64,000 nucleotides of DNA from Silybum marianum (GCA_036898165.1 CM072533.1:24642121-24706120), one strand, 5' to 3'. Numbered from the stretch's first letter, positions 45,561 to 57,694 are shown. A program made the numbers and translations. The notes: generated by a model from the sequence alone, not told the origin.

Positions 45561-46034
45561 TTGGTTTTTACATATTTGACTTCCCTAATCATCCAACTCT
45601 GATTGGTGTTTATGTGAAGAATATTGTAAGGTTCAAACCAACTGTTTGTTAAATTTTCCAAAGTGAATGGATTTGATCCGTTTTTGGAATGGAAGTTTAA
45701 TGTTCACTTTTCAATGGCAGGCAACACAATTGATGAGCACCTTTGCACAATGGCAGCTTTAGTGGCTTCATTTGGTGAGAACACCACACCCACTACATCC
45801 CCCTTTGTCTTGTTGTCTCCTAGACGTTGTCATCCTTGGTTGCTGTTGAGGAAGTAAACTAGAAAAGTTTAGGTTTATGTTGCGATGAAAGTCTAGGTTT
45901 TTATGTTTTAACCACGACCCAGATATAAATTAAGGATATAGTCATTTTTGGCTTAGATTTGTTGTAAATGAAGGCAATTGCAACATTTGGTGTCTACTTG
46001 AAGCTTAATGCATAGTTTTGTGTCCTTCACACTT
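45561..46034. other. Unassigned spacer
   Basis: A short frame (45663-45857) has no recognisable domain. I see no gene. Confidence 0.45.
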
Positions 46035-46693
46035 GTTAGTGCTTGCTGAGTAAATTGTTGTATACGATACCGTTATGATAGACTAAAAAATCTTACTGGA
46101 TAAAGTAAGTGAGAGTATTGATCCTAACGGTAAGAGTTTAATGGATAAGCACTTATCGAGTAAGTATTTGGGTAAATGACCCCTAAGTGTAAATATATCA
46201 TGGTTAGAATATCCTCTAACAAAACCACCAAAACTTCAAAATCATTTACATTTACATCTAGTTAAATAAAATTACCCAACCTTCTATTATAAAAGACATA
46301 TTTTAAAGTATATATTTGTAAAAATGACGTTTTTCTTTTACTTTCTCTTCTGTTCAAGAACACGAAAAATTATTTTCTTTCTTTTCATTTTATTCTTTTC
46401 GAGAACACAATTAAAAAAATTATTTTCCTATCCTTCCTTTTCCATCACTTTTTGTTTTTCTTTTCTTTTTTCCCAAATTCAAGAACACCTTGTTAAGCTA
46501 AACAACCTTATTATATTATTTATGACTACGTAGAAACACTTATAATACTAAAACGATATTTAAGGGTTGCTTAAAAAAACTTACCCAAGTAAGTGCTTAC
46601 AAGTAAAATTTCACACTATCACTTACTAATCGGTTAAGATTGTAGTCTACCAAAATAATATGGTATGCAACAATTTACCCGGTAAGTGCTAAC
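46035..46693. mobile_element. MITE-like element with ~110-bp terminal inverted repeats
   Basis: GTTAGTGCTTGCTGAGTAAATTGTTG at the left is mirrored by CAACAATTTACCCGGTAAGTGCTAAC at the right. Complementarity continues inward, with gaps, for about 110 bp (TAGTCTAYCA, TCACTTACT, GTAAGTGCTTA). No ORF. The TSD is uncertain. Confidence 0.65.
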
Positions 46694-47319
46694 TGTGGTA
46701 AAAGTTGTCGTCTTCACTTACCGGGTAAGACTCTCGGTCATTGCCTTTGCTCTTACCACTCTCATCAGATAAGATTATTATATTTTGCTATATTCATCCG
46801 GTAAGGTAATATGAGTTGATAAATATTTACAAGGATAAAGATAAAAGTTTGGTAAAGCCCCTTATGTTGGGTCAGTCGGTCCGGTATCAAACTTCACCAA
46901 CTTCAAGTTGGCAACTTGTACCCGTGCAAGAAAAATTGTCATATAAATTCATACATTATAGACTCAACCACATTACTTCAACCTACGTCAAAAGTAGCTC
47001 GGAGCGGTTTTGAGCATCATGTGTATCAACTATTTTTGTAACCCAACCACATTAATTCATACATTATAGACTCAACCACATTACCAACCCGATTCCAACC
47101 CAATAGATACGGTTTGGTCTATTTTTGTATCAATTATATATCGGGTTACCTCGGGTTGAATTTTTTTTGTATCAACACATGCAATAATATCTTAAATCAT
47201 AGCATTTGATGAAAAAAAATCATGAAAAAATTAGTTTTTATATTGATTTGCCAGAGTTTCTAAGTTTCTACCTTTCGTAAAGTTTCTAAATGAACCAACA
47301 TTTATATATATATATATAT
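46694..47319. other. Non-coding spacer
   Basis: More CTTACCGGGTAAG-like motifs (46710-46805) and a directly repeated CATACATTATAGACTCAACC (46949 and 47058). No gene seen. Confidence 0.5.
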
Positions 47320-47523
47320 AGGGTTGGGTTCCAATGAGTTAAGATAAGAAGCGTAAGAAGGGATCTTCACCCTTGGATGCACATTAGGATGAGATTCACC
47401 GAGATGCACCAAATCAACTCCCTTCTAAAGCGTAATTCACGGGTAGGCTTGAGATTAAAAATGATCAAGGGTCCAGATCTCTTCTTACGCTTCTCACCTT
47501 AACTCTTCTTCTCACACGATCCT
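47320..47523. mobile_element. Fold-back MITE 1
   Basis: AGGGTTGGGTTCC...AAGAAGCGTAAGAAGGGATCT is mirrored by AGATCTCTTCTTACGCTTCT...GATCCT, inside (TA)n sequence. A partial copy of the same family lies at 55075-55181. Confidence 0.7.
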
Positions 47524-47536
47524 ATGTATATATATA

Positions 47537-47793
47537 GGGGGAGGTTCAAATGAGAACTCAAATTTGTTTCTGAACGTGAGGACAAATAAGAGCACAACAC
47601 GTGCCATATTCAGACTGAATAATGAAGGAAAATATTCGGTCTGAATAGTACTACATTTAGCCTGACTGTGGTGTTATTCAGTCTAAATAATAATACATTC
47701 AGTCTGAATATTTTTCTTCATTATTCAGTCTGAATATGACATATGTCGTGCTCTTATTTATCCTCATGTTCACATTAAGTTCGCATTTGAACG
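47537..47793. mobile_element. Fold-back MITE 2, nearly full-length hairpin
   Basis: Two ~100-bp arms complement each other with few mismatches. Each arm carries GGTTCAAATG (the outermost part less exact), AAATAAGAGCAC, TATTCAGACTGAATAATGAA and ATATTC.G.CTGAAT. No ORF. Confidence 0.75.
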
Positions 47794-47967
47794 ATAAATG
47801 CATATATTGGACCGGGACAAAGAAGCGTGGATCAAAAACGGACAAGGTAAGGTGAGAACCAAACAAAAGGGCATATCAGTTCCCATTCATGGAAAAGCCC
47901 ATATGCACATAATAAATCCCACATATGTTTTTTAATCCTTTTCTAAGTATACTGCAATAAACACTTA

Positions 47968-48936
47968 GGTTCTGTTTGTTTTTTGAAATTCAGATCTGAA
48001 AACCTCTGAAGTCTGATTCGGTCAGACATTTTTGGTTTTCAGATCGTTTGTTTTTTTTTTTCCAAATAAGAGCTTAAAAGCACCTTTTTTCCTCTGAAAC
48101 TTTAAGAGGTAAACCTACCTCTTAATACCTCTTATAATCAGTTCCTCTCTCATAAACAACATCTCTCATCTCTCGATCTATCTCTTATCTCTCGATCTAG
48201 AACAGAACATCAATCTTCTCATCTCTCGATCTGAACAGTAGGTAACAGATCTTCTCTCGTCTCTCGATCTAGGTTTTTGCTTCGATTTTTGTGGGTTTTC
48301 AGCTTCGATTCTCATCTGTCGATTTTCAGCTTAGAAGTCAGAACATAACAACAATCTTCATCATTTCGATTTTCAACTTAGAAGTTAGAACATACAACAA
48401 TCTTCATTTGTCGATGTTTAGCTTCGATCTTCATCTGTTAGAGGAAAATAATGAAAATGGATGGGTGTTTTAGGGTTAAAGAAAGATGGAATTTTTGTGG
48501 GTTTTTGGTCCCGAGCTTGAAGAAGAATATGTGTTTTTGGTTTATGAGCTTGAAGAAAAATATAGAATATGATGTTGATGGATTAGAAGAGATTGGGTGG
48601 AGAAAAATATAGAGTAGTAGATAGGAAGGAGAACTCCTCCATGAGACCTGGGTTTAATGAAAAAAGTGATTCTTTAAAAGTTTTGATTTTGACTTTATTG
48701 AAGTTTTTATTCAAAAATGGTAGTTTATAAAGTTTTTGATTTTGGTGATTGTAAGATGGGGATTGTATTTGGATTTGTGTTTTTACATACTATGATGATT
48801 CAGACTTCAGATGTTGTCGGTTTACAAAAACAAACAGTCATATTGATTTAGATTTCAGACTTCAGCACCACCTCTTATAAATCAGAAGTGAAATCAGACT
48901 TCAGACTTCAACACCTTTTAAAAAACAAACGCCACC
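47968..48936. mobile_element. 969-bp non-autonomous DNA transposon with TTA duplication
   Basis: GGTTCTGTTTGTTTTTT at the left and AAAAAACAAACGCCACC at the right are inverted repeats. TTA flanks both (47965-47967, 48937-48939), pointing to PIF/Harbinger. The middle has CTCTCGATCT repeats and no transposase. It is a longer relative of the 45266 element. Confidence 0.7.
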
Positions 48937-49043
48937 TTAATCATGTTACACCAATAAAAGAAAGAAAAAAAAATCATGTCCAGCACCAATATAAAGGGGG
49001 TAAAAAGCCAAAAGAAGGCATGGATATAACTTCACATCATTAC

Positions 49044-49049
49044 TTTATT
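49044..49049 (-). terminator. Possible poly(A) signal of the pyroglutamyl-peptidase gene
   Basis: AATAAA on the minus strand about 260 bp past the stop codon. Confidence 0.4.
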
Positions 49050-49309
49050 TAATATATATATATATATTTATATTTATACAGAAACTAAGCATTAATGAAC
49101 CACAAAGGTTTAAATAATATTCACAACTTCTGGAATATAACAACAAAAGAAGCAAGCATATGCAGTACACAGAAATTCAACATAATGCAACGTAACCCGA
49201 TTATTAAAATAAGAAGACGAGACCATTTCGACAGGCCAACAAGAGAAAATAAGAGGGAGTGGAAAGGATTCAAAACAGACAGACAGACAGACCGACCATA
49301 AATAGTTTT

Positions 49310-52300
49310 CTAATGTAAAGAAGCAAGTACCTCCAACAAGGAAGCAACAAACTTCATTTGGGTATCCTCATCGATTGTTAGGAAGAGGGGAACGTGTACA
49401 AACATGGTTTTTATCCCATTTTGTTCTGCAAACCGAAGGGAATGATAGTATACGTAATTGCAGACAAAACGGCCAGCATCATCAGAGGTTACAACATCGT
49501 AACCCATCTTTGATAAGGATTTGGTTATCTCATCCACAGGAAGACATGTCTGCATCCACAATAGAAACGATATGCTTGCATCATTTAAGCAAAAAGATAT
49601 AAATTATAAAAGGAGGGCCACAAATATACCCACTAACTGTAGGAATTGAATAAACCAAACTAATAAGCTAATACTCAAGAATCACAGATAAGCTAATACT
49701 CAAGAATCTAGAATATAATCCGTAGGAATTGTATGATTTTGATAAATCTTGGATGTAATTCTACAATCTTGGATATAAATCCTACTAATGTAAGCCTCAC
49801 AAAGTGTAAATAATGAAATTCACACCTTAAGAAAGCCTTTGAATGTTTCCATTTTCCAAATTAGTAAAGTGTAAGGCTTGTGAGTGATTAGGAAAGAACC
49901 TTCTACAAGCACTTGTAGAATTACCTTCCGGAAGGTGGTCGTAGGGTTTTCTGTTCTTCATAATGATATCAAGGATTTGAGCTAAACCAAACAAAGTTAA
50001 CTAAGCCTATGAAGTATATATTATATCAAGAAGGATGAGATTTTATAGTTCCATTTAATTTAGGAATTTAGGATTATATCAAAAAGACAGGGAAGTAAAA
50101 TCATGAAGATAAGTTTTTTTCATGTATCAGAAATTTGACATGATTATATATACCTTCCGTGCCTTTGAAATTCCACCATCTGCAGGAATAATAGGAACTT
50201 TCTGCAAATACAAACGATGGTATTACAGACCGAATAATAGCAGAAAAATGATGGGCTTAAGAAGCCACATCTAACCTGAGGTTTCCATCCCATCTCATCA
50301 GGGCAGCGGAAAGTAGCTTCATTTACAGCTTGATGCTCGATAGCAAATCTTGTGGCCCCACTATTAACTCCAAAATGTAACTGAAATATATATTTGAATA
50401 AGATACGAAATCTAGAATAGCCACGATAGAAGCAAATACCAAGTTCAAAAGTTGGTGTTTATGTGCACTGTTTTACTACATAAACAGAAATATATTGTGT
50501 GTAATAGACCATCAGTTACTTAGCATATTGAATAATAACTCTCTGTATGTCTAAATTCCTATAATTAGGCATCTACAAAAGGCAGTTATTCTACTTCCCT
50601 GTTTTTCTTTCGTGAATCTCACATTCAAGTTCATATGGTAACTGTCTCATTGTTTGATCTTCTACGACCTTCTTCCTTTTGGTCATTTAATTCATCTTTC
50701 TTTTCTTTCCGCCATAGATGCAGCTCCACAAAACACAAAACCCTAATCTACTATCAAAATTGGAAATGCTCCCATAGATTCTCATCTAGGTTACAAGGAT
50801 ATTGGTGTGTGGATATATATGTATATATATATATATATATGTAGTATATGGATGCAAGGATTTGATGATTCTTAATTAAGGACTCATTTCCACAAACATC
50901 AAACTCTGACATACAAGATAAGGCCATATGTCTCTGTTGTGAGTTATGACTCTCATTTTTCGGAAGAAACTGATTTATAGATTCTCCCATGACCCAAGCT
51001 AAACAAAATTTCCATTTCCATCATGTTCTATTTCTATAACTGCCTGTTTGGGATTGTTTAGACTTTAGAGCATCTTCAACAAACTCCACAACTCAAAATT
51101 TCTCCAAAATGGAGAACCAAAAGTCAAAATCTCCAAAAACATTTATATTCATCTCCAAGAGATTCCTCATTTTGGAGAAATCCAACATTGATTATAATAT
51201 TAAAATATTGCATTCATCTATTTAAAATATTATTTCTCTCTCTAAATATTTATTTTCAAAACTTCTAGTTGGTGCTCTCATTTGGTAATCATTTTTGGAG
51301 TGATCTTCATATTTGGAGAAAACCATTATCTCCCTTACTTTCTCACCATTTTGGAGATGATTTTGGGGAAGCTCTTGAAGCAAAATATTGGCTCAAAATC
51401 CGCAATTTCACCATTTTCCCCATTTTGGAGATGCTCTTACTATGATACATGGGACCCTTGTGGAATGCTTCCCATAAAAGGTCATAGATTCTTCCTAATT
51501 ATTGTTTTTTTTAAGTATATAATATTTATATACCAGAAATACTCATGCACATTCCTCACCTTTGGTGAGATTTGAACCCTTGACCTCTTATAGGCTGGAG
51601 TAACCCGCGGGCCAGTGACCCTTTGGTCTTGCAAATTATTGTAGATGGTTATAGAATACACGGTTTTACTTACTTCTCAGTTCCTTCAAATATTTCAATT
51701 CTCTAACCCCGGTATGAATTATCAAATGATCTACCCTTATACATCTCAACCAATGGAATGATGAAGAGAAAGCTTGCTTGGCATCTTGTTAAGCTGACAA
51801 CAGGTGATGGTCTTCAATGCAATTCTGGGCTTTTTCTTTAATCACAGATACACACATGTAGCAGTTTGAACCATAAAACACCAAATTCCTAGATAAGGAT
51901 CCAATATACTATCTTTAAAATCTTTTGCTTATCTTTGTTCTGTTTCTCATTACGCCTCACATTACTTTGATTCTAGAGCATTTAAATATGTCTCGTTCTA
52001 TCCCCAAAAGCAAAAATGGTATATTTATATATATGTATATACATTGCTTTACTTGGAGCTCTCACAAAAATCTAGTTTTCCTTTCCTATTGTCGACATCA
52101 TGTTATACCGCATTACCTTTCATTTGCCAAATAAATTCTATTTTCAAATCAATCGAGTTTCAAACTTTCCTAATACGATCACCAAGGACATTGTTTGGAA
52201 GATATACAAAAAATGGGACATACACAGGACCAACACGGTGATATTTTATTTATCAAATACTCAATTAAAGGTGAACTCACTGCTCTATTGGTTGATATTG

Positions 52301-53495
52301 ACCAAATTTGATGACATGTACTTCACGGGTAAAAGTGATCATGGATGATCTCAAAATTTACAGAACGGAACCCATAAAGTCGTATTGTGATAACAAATTT
52401 GGTATCAGCTTTGCTCACTGTATTCAGTACAGCATTCAATTCAGTACAACAAAATTTTGTCAAGAGAAGCTTAACAAGGTTATCCTGCAGCTAGATTTTA
52501 TAACATATAGAGCAAACTGGGAGCAGAAGGCATATATTTAGGATCTTGAAGGGGAGTGTTAGATACCTATTGGAAACTGTTCTTTATTACTTTACCTTCT
52601 GTTGGTTTACCAGTGGCTGTTTGGCAGTTGCTGAATAGTTTGGTGCAGAACGATTAAGTGGTCAGAATAATTAAGAGGCTCTTATGATATACTGCAAAAT
52701 GAAATATAATCGTTTGGTAATTGTTCAGGATGTAATTACTGTATAGGGCTCTTAATGATTAAGGGAGGTCCAGGATACAAAATGATTCAGAGGGTTTGGA
52801 AACCATAAAGAGACAGAGTTATTTTTTGCCAAACGTGATTCACCTCTTAACGATTCAGATGTTGCCTCTTAAAGGAACTGTTAAGAGGTAAACAAACAGC
52901 CCACCTTGAATCTCTAAAAGTTGTTTGTATGATTCTTCATACAATAGTAGGATTGAAAGAATTCCATTTTTTTCCACATGATTCAAGCCTCTATTTACCA
53001 TAAAATCCTCCATCGCCATCCTACATCATTGGCTGTGAAGGTCCCTATGCCATTTCTTATCAATTGTGAACTAAATAGTAGTCGCAGCAAATATAATTGG
53101 CCAAATGTTGCTTATACAAAATTGTATGCATACCATCAGAAAAGGAAAGGGCAACCATCAAACTGTCATTTAAACCATAGAGAAGCAAAGGGTGAATACT
53201 CTTAGAGATAACTCAAAAAAGAGCAACTGACCAGAATGATTTTGGAAAAATTCGATGGTTCGGCTTCCTTGCTCACAGAAGATTGTAATGTCTGATACAA
53301 AGGAACAAGAGCTCCCTGGCCTGCAGTCTCGAGAATTGTGCAACTACCAAGAATCACCCCCTTTGGCGAACCGTTCCTCTTCAAATACTCTTTCAAGTTA
53401 CTGACAATTGTCTCCGTTGGATTTTCTGAAACTCCATGAAATTTCTTAAACCCGGTCACGTGGAACGTTACTGCTGGAGGCCCTTCTGACCCCAT
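49310..53495 (-). CDS. Pyroglutamyl-peptidase I (pyrrolidone-carboxylate peptidase), four exons
   Basis: Exons on the minus strand: 53495-53232, 50380-50276, 50201-50154 and 49549-49310 (stop TAG). They join in frame to 218 codons, about the length of plant members, and all introns are GT-AG. The enzyme is a family C15 cysteine peptidase that removes N-terminal pyroglutamate. It is probably cytosolic, as no signal peptide is seen. Exon 1 has MGSEGPPAVTFHVTGFKKF. Exon 2 has HFGVNSGA...FAIEHQAVNEA with the presumed catalytic Glu103. Exon 4 has SDDAGRFVCNYVYYHS with Cys169 and MFVHVPLF with His191. The start is the first ATG after a plausible 3' splice site in the 5' UTR. No stop or frameshift is seen. 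It is the only intact host gene here and lies between TE blocks. Confidence 0.93.
49550..50153 (-). other. Intron 3 of the pyroglutamyl-peptidase gene
   Basis: Donor AAG|GTATATA and acceptor GATGCAG|ACATG. No gene inside. The sequence AGCTAATACTCAAGAATC is repeated at about 49663 and 49692. Confidence 0.85.
50202..50275 (-). other. Intron 2 of the pyroglutamyl-peptidase gene (74 bp)
   Basis: Donor CAG|GTTAGA and acceptor TTTGCAG|AAAG, phase 0. Confidence 0.85.
51068..51436. mobile_element. 369-bp MITE with TTA duplication
   Basis: GAGCATCTTCAACAAA and TTTTGGAGATGCTC termini, with TTA at 51065-51067 and 51437-51439. Inside are many TTTTGGAGA motifs. It is the common plant GAGCATCTCCAA-type family. 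Confidence 0.8.
52308..52612 (+). pseudogene. Copia RNase H end, PPT and LTR start, relic in intron 1
   Basis: EPIKSYCDNK.GISFAH...Q at 52368 on matches the copia RNase H CDN motif region, and QEKLNKV follows with TYRANWEQKAYI before TAG (52539-52541). GAAGGGGAG (52548-52556) then TGTTAGATACC marks a PPT and LTR start. The LTR is cut off by a MITE. It is antisense to the host gene. Confidence 0.6.
52614..52903. mobile_element. MITE in intron 1
   Basis: TGGCTGTTTGGC at the left and AACAAACAGCCCA at the right, with subterminal CCTCTTAA motifs. Target duplication unclear. Confidence 0.55.
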
Positions 53496-54790
53496 TCACC
53501 AACACCTGATAAATAAGATTCAAGAATAGGTAATATCCTTGAAACTCCGAACTAGTACAGATATCCCTACAAGAAAATGCTTAGTTATCAGTTGATAGCC
53601 TCAGCAGATAAAAATCCAAAACCTATTAGGATACGTAAGCCACAATACAAGTAAGAAAATAACCAATCACAACAGACATCAGAGTTCGGCCATGATTTAC
53701 AACTTTCGAAACTTATACAAAGAGACCATGGAGTTACGCCATGAAATACACCTGCAACATCTAAGACCAAACCTAGTAATTTAGATTGATATGGGTTACC
53801 ATTATATTACAATCTTTTTGTTAAAAGCCCATCTAACATAGGTTCTTTCTTTCTTCCTTCCTCTTCTTTTCTGTTTTGCTCACACTTTTGCACAAGGAAG
53901 GGGTCTTCACGATAAAGAAGTCACTCTATTCTTTGGGGTAGAAGACATACATCCAACCCCCTAACCCTATATCTTGAGCAGGATATACCTGGATCGTTTG
54001 GTTTTTTACTACCAATGAAATTCACGATGGTTTTAACTTGATTTGGAGGATATTAGCCTAGCCCGCTACTTTGGGATCAGCATATTCCAAAGAGTTTTAG
54101 AGCAATGGTCGCTCTTGTGCATCTTTTGGGGATATTGATTATGGAATTCTATTTTAAGTTTCTATGTAGGCCTCAAAATGTGTCAGGAATTTATGACCTA
54201 AATTTGTCGCAACCATGTCCCATGTATTAGTACACCTTACCAATAACTTCTTTCCATCGTTTTTAAATGAGCAACTGTCATAATTCAAGTTGAAAATCAT
54301 AGTGTTTGAGCTCAAAGTTAAACCGAACATCTGGCCACTGATCTCGAAATACAACTACCGAATCAAACAATAACATGAAAATCAGAAAATATATATACAT
54401 GAAGCAATTGAATCGGTCAGTGATTACTTCGATAAAACAGTACATAAGAAGTTTGATCGAGCACGTCATATATGAAATCAGTATAGGGCGACATGAACAG
54501 GTGAACAACCCTTGAAGAATTAACGATACAAAAAGCAAACTTTTTTGATCAAATAGAGTCAAACAAATCAAAGTGTGAACTGTAATCCAGTAGCAATTGA
54601 AACAACAAAACCTGATGAAGAACAAATTGGATCAAATACATCAAAACCAAGGAAAAGGAAGGCGATGGAATTGAGCGTTTACCAGAGAATCGTGCGGGAA
54701 AAAGCAAACCAAGAAGAAATGGGTACAACCACCGGTCTTATCTGTAGAAGCGATTAAACGAAAAAGTTTAAACTGATTGAGATTCCTTTT
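53496..54790 (-). other. 5' UTR of the pyroglutamyl-peptidase gene with a probable UTR intron
   Basis: Ten UTR bases precede the ATG, after an acceptor TTATTTATCAG|GTG (intron end at 53506). A matching donor TCTCTG|GTAAAC is at 54682/54683, giving a 1.18-kb intron (53506-54682) and a non-coding first exon from about 54790. The transcript start is a guess. Small frames in this stretch have no recognisable content. Confidence 0.5.
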
Positions 54791-55818
54791 TGCAATCAAA
54801 TTGTGTGTCGTTTTCATCCTTGATGGATGAAACTTGGTATTTCACAAATTTTATTTCCATTTTACCATTGCTTTGCTTCCTTCTTATGTCAAATAATTTG
54901 TATTTTGTCTCACGTTGTTAAAGTAGTTTATTATAGCATTATAACTTTATTTTCTTGACATGTTCCTTTTAAATAAATGTATTTTATTTTTGTTACATAT
55001 AGTAGGCTTTAAGACTATGTGATAAGAAAAGTTAAGATGAAAACCCTAAGAATAGATATGAACCTTTTAACCATGAATTGCGTTTTAGAAGGTAGTTGAT
55101 TGGGTGCATATCGATGCACCTCATATCAGTGCATCTAACGGTAGAGATCACTTCTTACACTTCTCATCGGAACCCAACCCAGATATAATATTTCATTTTT
55201 CTAACTTTTATCTTATTACAAAATTTATCAAACATTTTGAGAAGATTATACATTAATACTAGTTATTTACCTGGTGCAAATTGCAATGCAACTTGATCTA
55301 AAATTTAACGAGTTTAAAGACGAATAACTACAAATGGAAGTCATATTTCATGATTTTTCTAATTTTTGTCACGTTCGATGCTAATTTTATAGTTTTGTGG
55401 TATATAAATTCAAGTCTAAAATAGAATAACATAAAATAAATTATAAATTGATTAAAATAAATCAGTGACTATTATTAGATGTCATGGTTCTTGTGTAATC
55501 ATTACACCTTAATTTTAGTTAAGTGTTAGTTTTTATTTTTTTTTGCAACATGTAATTTGAAAAATAAAATAAGAAATTAATGTTTGAATAGATCGGAAAA
55601 TAAAATTATGTGTAAGAAATACATTGAACTATATATTGCTCAAAACAACAATATGAATAAGTCTGCAGCAAGAAATACATAGTGATTATAAGTAAATATA
55701 TATACACACAAACACACAATGTAACAAATGTTTTATAATCAATTATTGATTGTGCCTTATTAAGCGGGTAAAACCTCTTAATAGACCACATTTGATGTAT
55801 AGACTCCACGATGATTGA
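54791..55818. other. AT-rich intergenic DNA
   Basis: No gene. A ~107-bp fragment of the fold-back MITE 1 family lies at 55075-55181 (ACTTCTTACACTTCTCATCG, AACCCAACCC). Confidence 0.55.
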
Positions 55819-55826
55819 ATCTTTTG

Positions 55827-56691
55827 TAGGGGTGGCAATTGTGTCGTGTTTGTGTTGGCGGGTCAGGAAGGCTCAACCCGGACACGACCCGTTTAACTAA
55901 TCGTATCGAAAAGTTCAACCATAACCCGTACACACTCGGGTTAGCAGGTCATAAAAAGGTTGGCGGGTCACATAATAATACAACCAAGTTCAAGCGTCCA
56001 AATTGAAATAATAGTAATACAACCACTTTCAAATAATGTTAATCCCAGATTAACAACAAATTCGATATAAATTGCTCAATCAATCCTCATTTTATTAAAA
56101 CAGTATAGAGAGAAAACACCTACAAACACACACTCAATTGTATTAATCGACTCTCATTAATGAAGTTTTTTCACCAACTAAGTCTATGACTTTGAATTTA
56201 TATGCCTCATATTACAAGTCAAAGCCCAAGCCCAAATCCAAACCCATTTACAAAGACAATGCTTACTTTATAAAACCTCAAATATAGGTCTAATTCTTAG
56301 ACCTAACAAATACTAATTCAAGTAAAAAGTTCAAAGTTTCAAACAAATAAAAAGTCCATCGATTTAGTACCTTTGAGAATTGAGATGATGAGATCAATTA
56401 ATTGAGCCTGAGGAGCGTCCGAGCATGAATGCGTGAGACTGTGAGTTAGGTTTTAGGCATTTTACATTTAGTGTCATACTTACTGTATTAGTCGGTTAAG
56501 GAATAAGGAGGCTTAATAAAATATATTTTTTCAAACTTCAATTTTTAAATGGGTTGGCGGGTCAACCTGAGACCCATATGTGTAAACCCAAACACGACCG
56601 TTTAATAAACGGGTTGGCAGGTCAGAAACTTCAACCCAAATCCGTTTATTTTCATGTCCGTTTCGTGTCGTGTTGAGAATTGCCACCCCTG
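55827..56691. mobile_element. hAT-type non-autonomous transposon with 8-bp TSD
   Basis: TAGGGGTGGCAATT at the left and AATTGCCACCCCTG at the right are inverted repeats. ATCTTTTG flanks both ends (55819-55826, 56692-56699). The 8-bp duplication is the hAT signature. The ends are rich in GGGTTGGCGGGTCA motifs. No transposase. A copia solo LTR sits inside. Confidence 0.85.
56037..56308 (-). repeat. Copia solo LTR (272 bp)
   Basis: The minus strand runs TGTTAGGTCTAAG to GGGATTAACA, with TATAAATTC. Flanks AATAA and AATAC match 4 of 5. Its start resembles the LTR of element E. No internal region is present. Confidence 0.65.
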
Positions 56692-56718
56692 ATCTTTTGG
56701 CATGTTTAACCAATACCT

Positions 56719-57618
56719 TTATAGTTCCTCGTGACATTCCTCTAGATACTGCCACGTAAAGATGGTAATGCAAGAATACCGATTGGGCAGATAAACACCT
56801 ACATTTGGAATCGTTTGTTCGGATGTACTCTCAAATTCGATATCCGCAGGCTTTTCAACCGTTGGTGTATCGTCCTCTTGAGTCGTTGTAGTGCATTGCC
56901 TTTGTTGGGTAGATTGAGCAGGTGGTCTTGAAGCTGAGGCAGCAGCTGCTCTTGATCGTGATCTTGCCGTTTGGCGTGTCTCCCCCTCAGGACGAGTTGG
57001 AGCGGAGCCCGGGTCGTCCCGGTGAGGTCTGGATGTAGATGTACAAACTGCCGGACGGTAAGACTCTTGGATTTTGGTGCGAAGAGCAGTAATAGCACCC
57101 AGGATGTCATCAGTTTGGCGCTGTTGGGCATTTTTCAAGTCGGCGAGCTCTTGATCAATGTGGGCGCGGAATACATCGAACTCGTGGCGAGTTACAGTGG
57201 GGATTTGAAGATTGCGGCGAAGAAGACCTTCAAGCGAATCCTCCGGTTGGCCGGTTGCATTGGATTCGGCGAGCAGATTAGCATACAACATCAACATGAG
57301 TTCATCGGTGTTATACTCATATCGATGCGGGGAATGAGGTCGATCTTCGGGGGGTGATGGTGGCGGTGGAGAGTGGCTGGTGTTTGGACGGCTGGAGCTT
57401 GCATGAGAAGGTTCGGCTTGTACAGGAGTCGGTTCTTTAAGACGCGCAGCTTCACGAATTTGGCGCACGAAGGCTTCTCTTTCGGCTGTCATTAGGACCA
57501 GATGTTCAGCAAGGGTGTCTCTTGCCCTTTTGTAAGTGAGCAGCGATGAGTGCTTCGCCTTCCGGGGGAATAGAGAAAGACGGAGATGTGGTAGCAGTAT
57601 GGGTAACTCCGGAATCAC
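56719..57618 (-). pseudogene. Accessory ORF of a Sirevirus fragment, copy 2
   Basis: The minus-strand frame from 57618 includes RARDTLAEHLVLMTAEREAF, a Ser/Pro-rich link, then ELMLMLYANLLAESNATGQ and LEGLLRRNLQIPTVTRHEFD, a coiled coil (AHIDQELADLKNAQQRQ) and a basic Arg/Ser/Ala-rich tail with RPHRDDPGSAP. It shares this order with the frame at 57695-58027. It lies after GGGGGAG boxes, where element A has its env-like ORF, so I place it in the same accessory class. Function unknown. It ends just inside the hAT flank, with no LTR visible. Confidence 0.5.
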
Positions 57619-57694
57619 TCCAAGTTCTTACCTTGCATGTGGCCCCAAAACGCGTTGTGTTTAGGAAGGCCAAGGTTTACTTATGAACCCAGCA

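Larger units (their letters stand above)
50381..53231 (-). other. Intron 1 of the pyroglutamyl-peptidase gene, 2.85 kb, TE-loaded
   Basis: Donor CTG|GTCAGT and acceptor ATTTCAG|TTACATT, phase 0. It contains a TA microsatellite near 50810-50850, a MITE (51068-51436), a possible SINE-like box (51545-51640), a copia relic (52308-52612) and another MITE (52614-52903). Confidence 0.8.

Noticed and set aside
45663..45857. 64-codon ORF in the spacer
   Set aside because: No domain, no neighbouring exons recognised, AT-rich context.
56799..57131. Minus-strand ORF in another frame of the accessory ORF
   Set aside because: Shadow frame of 56719-57618, without its own start context or domain.
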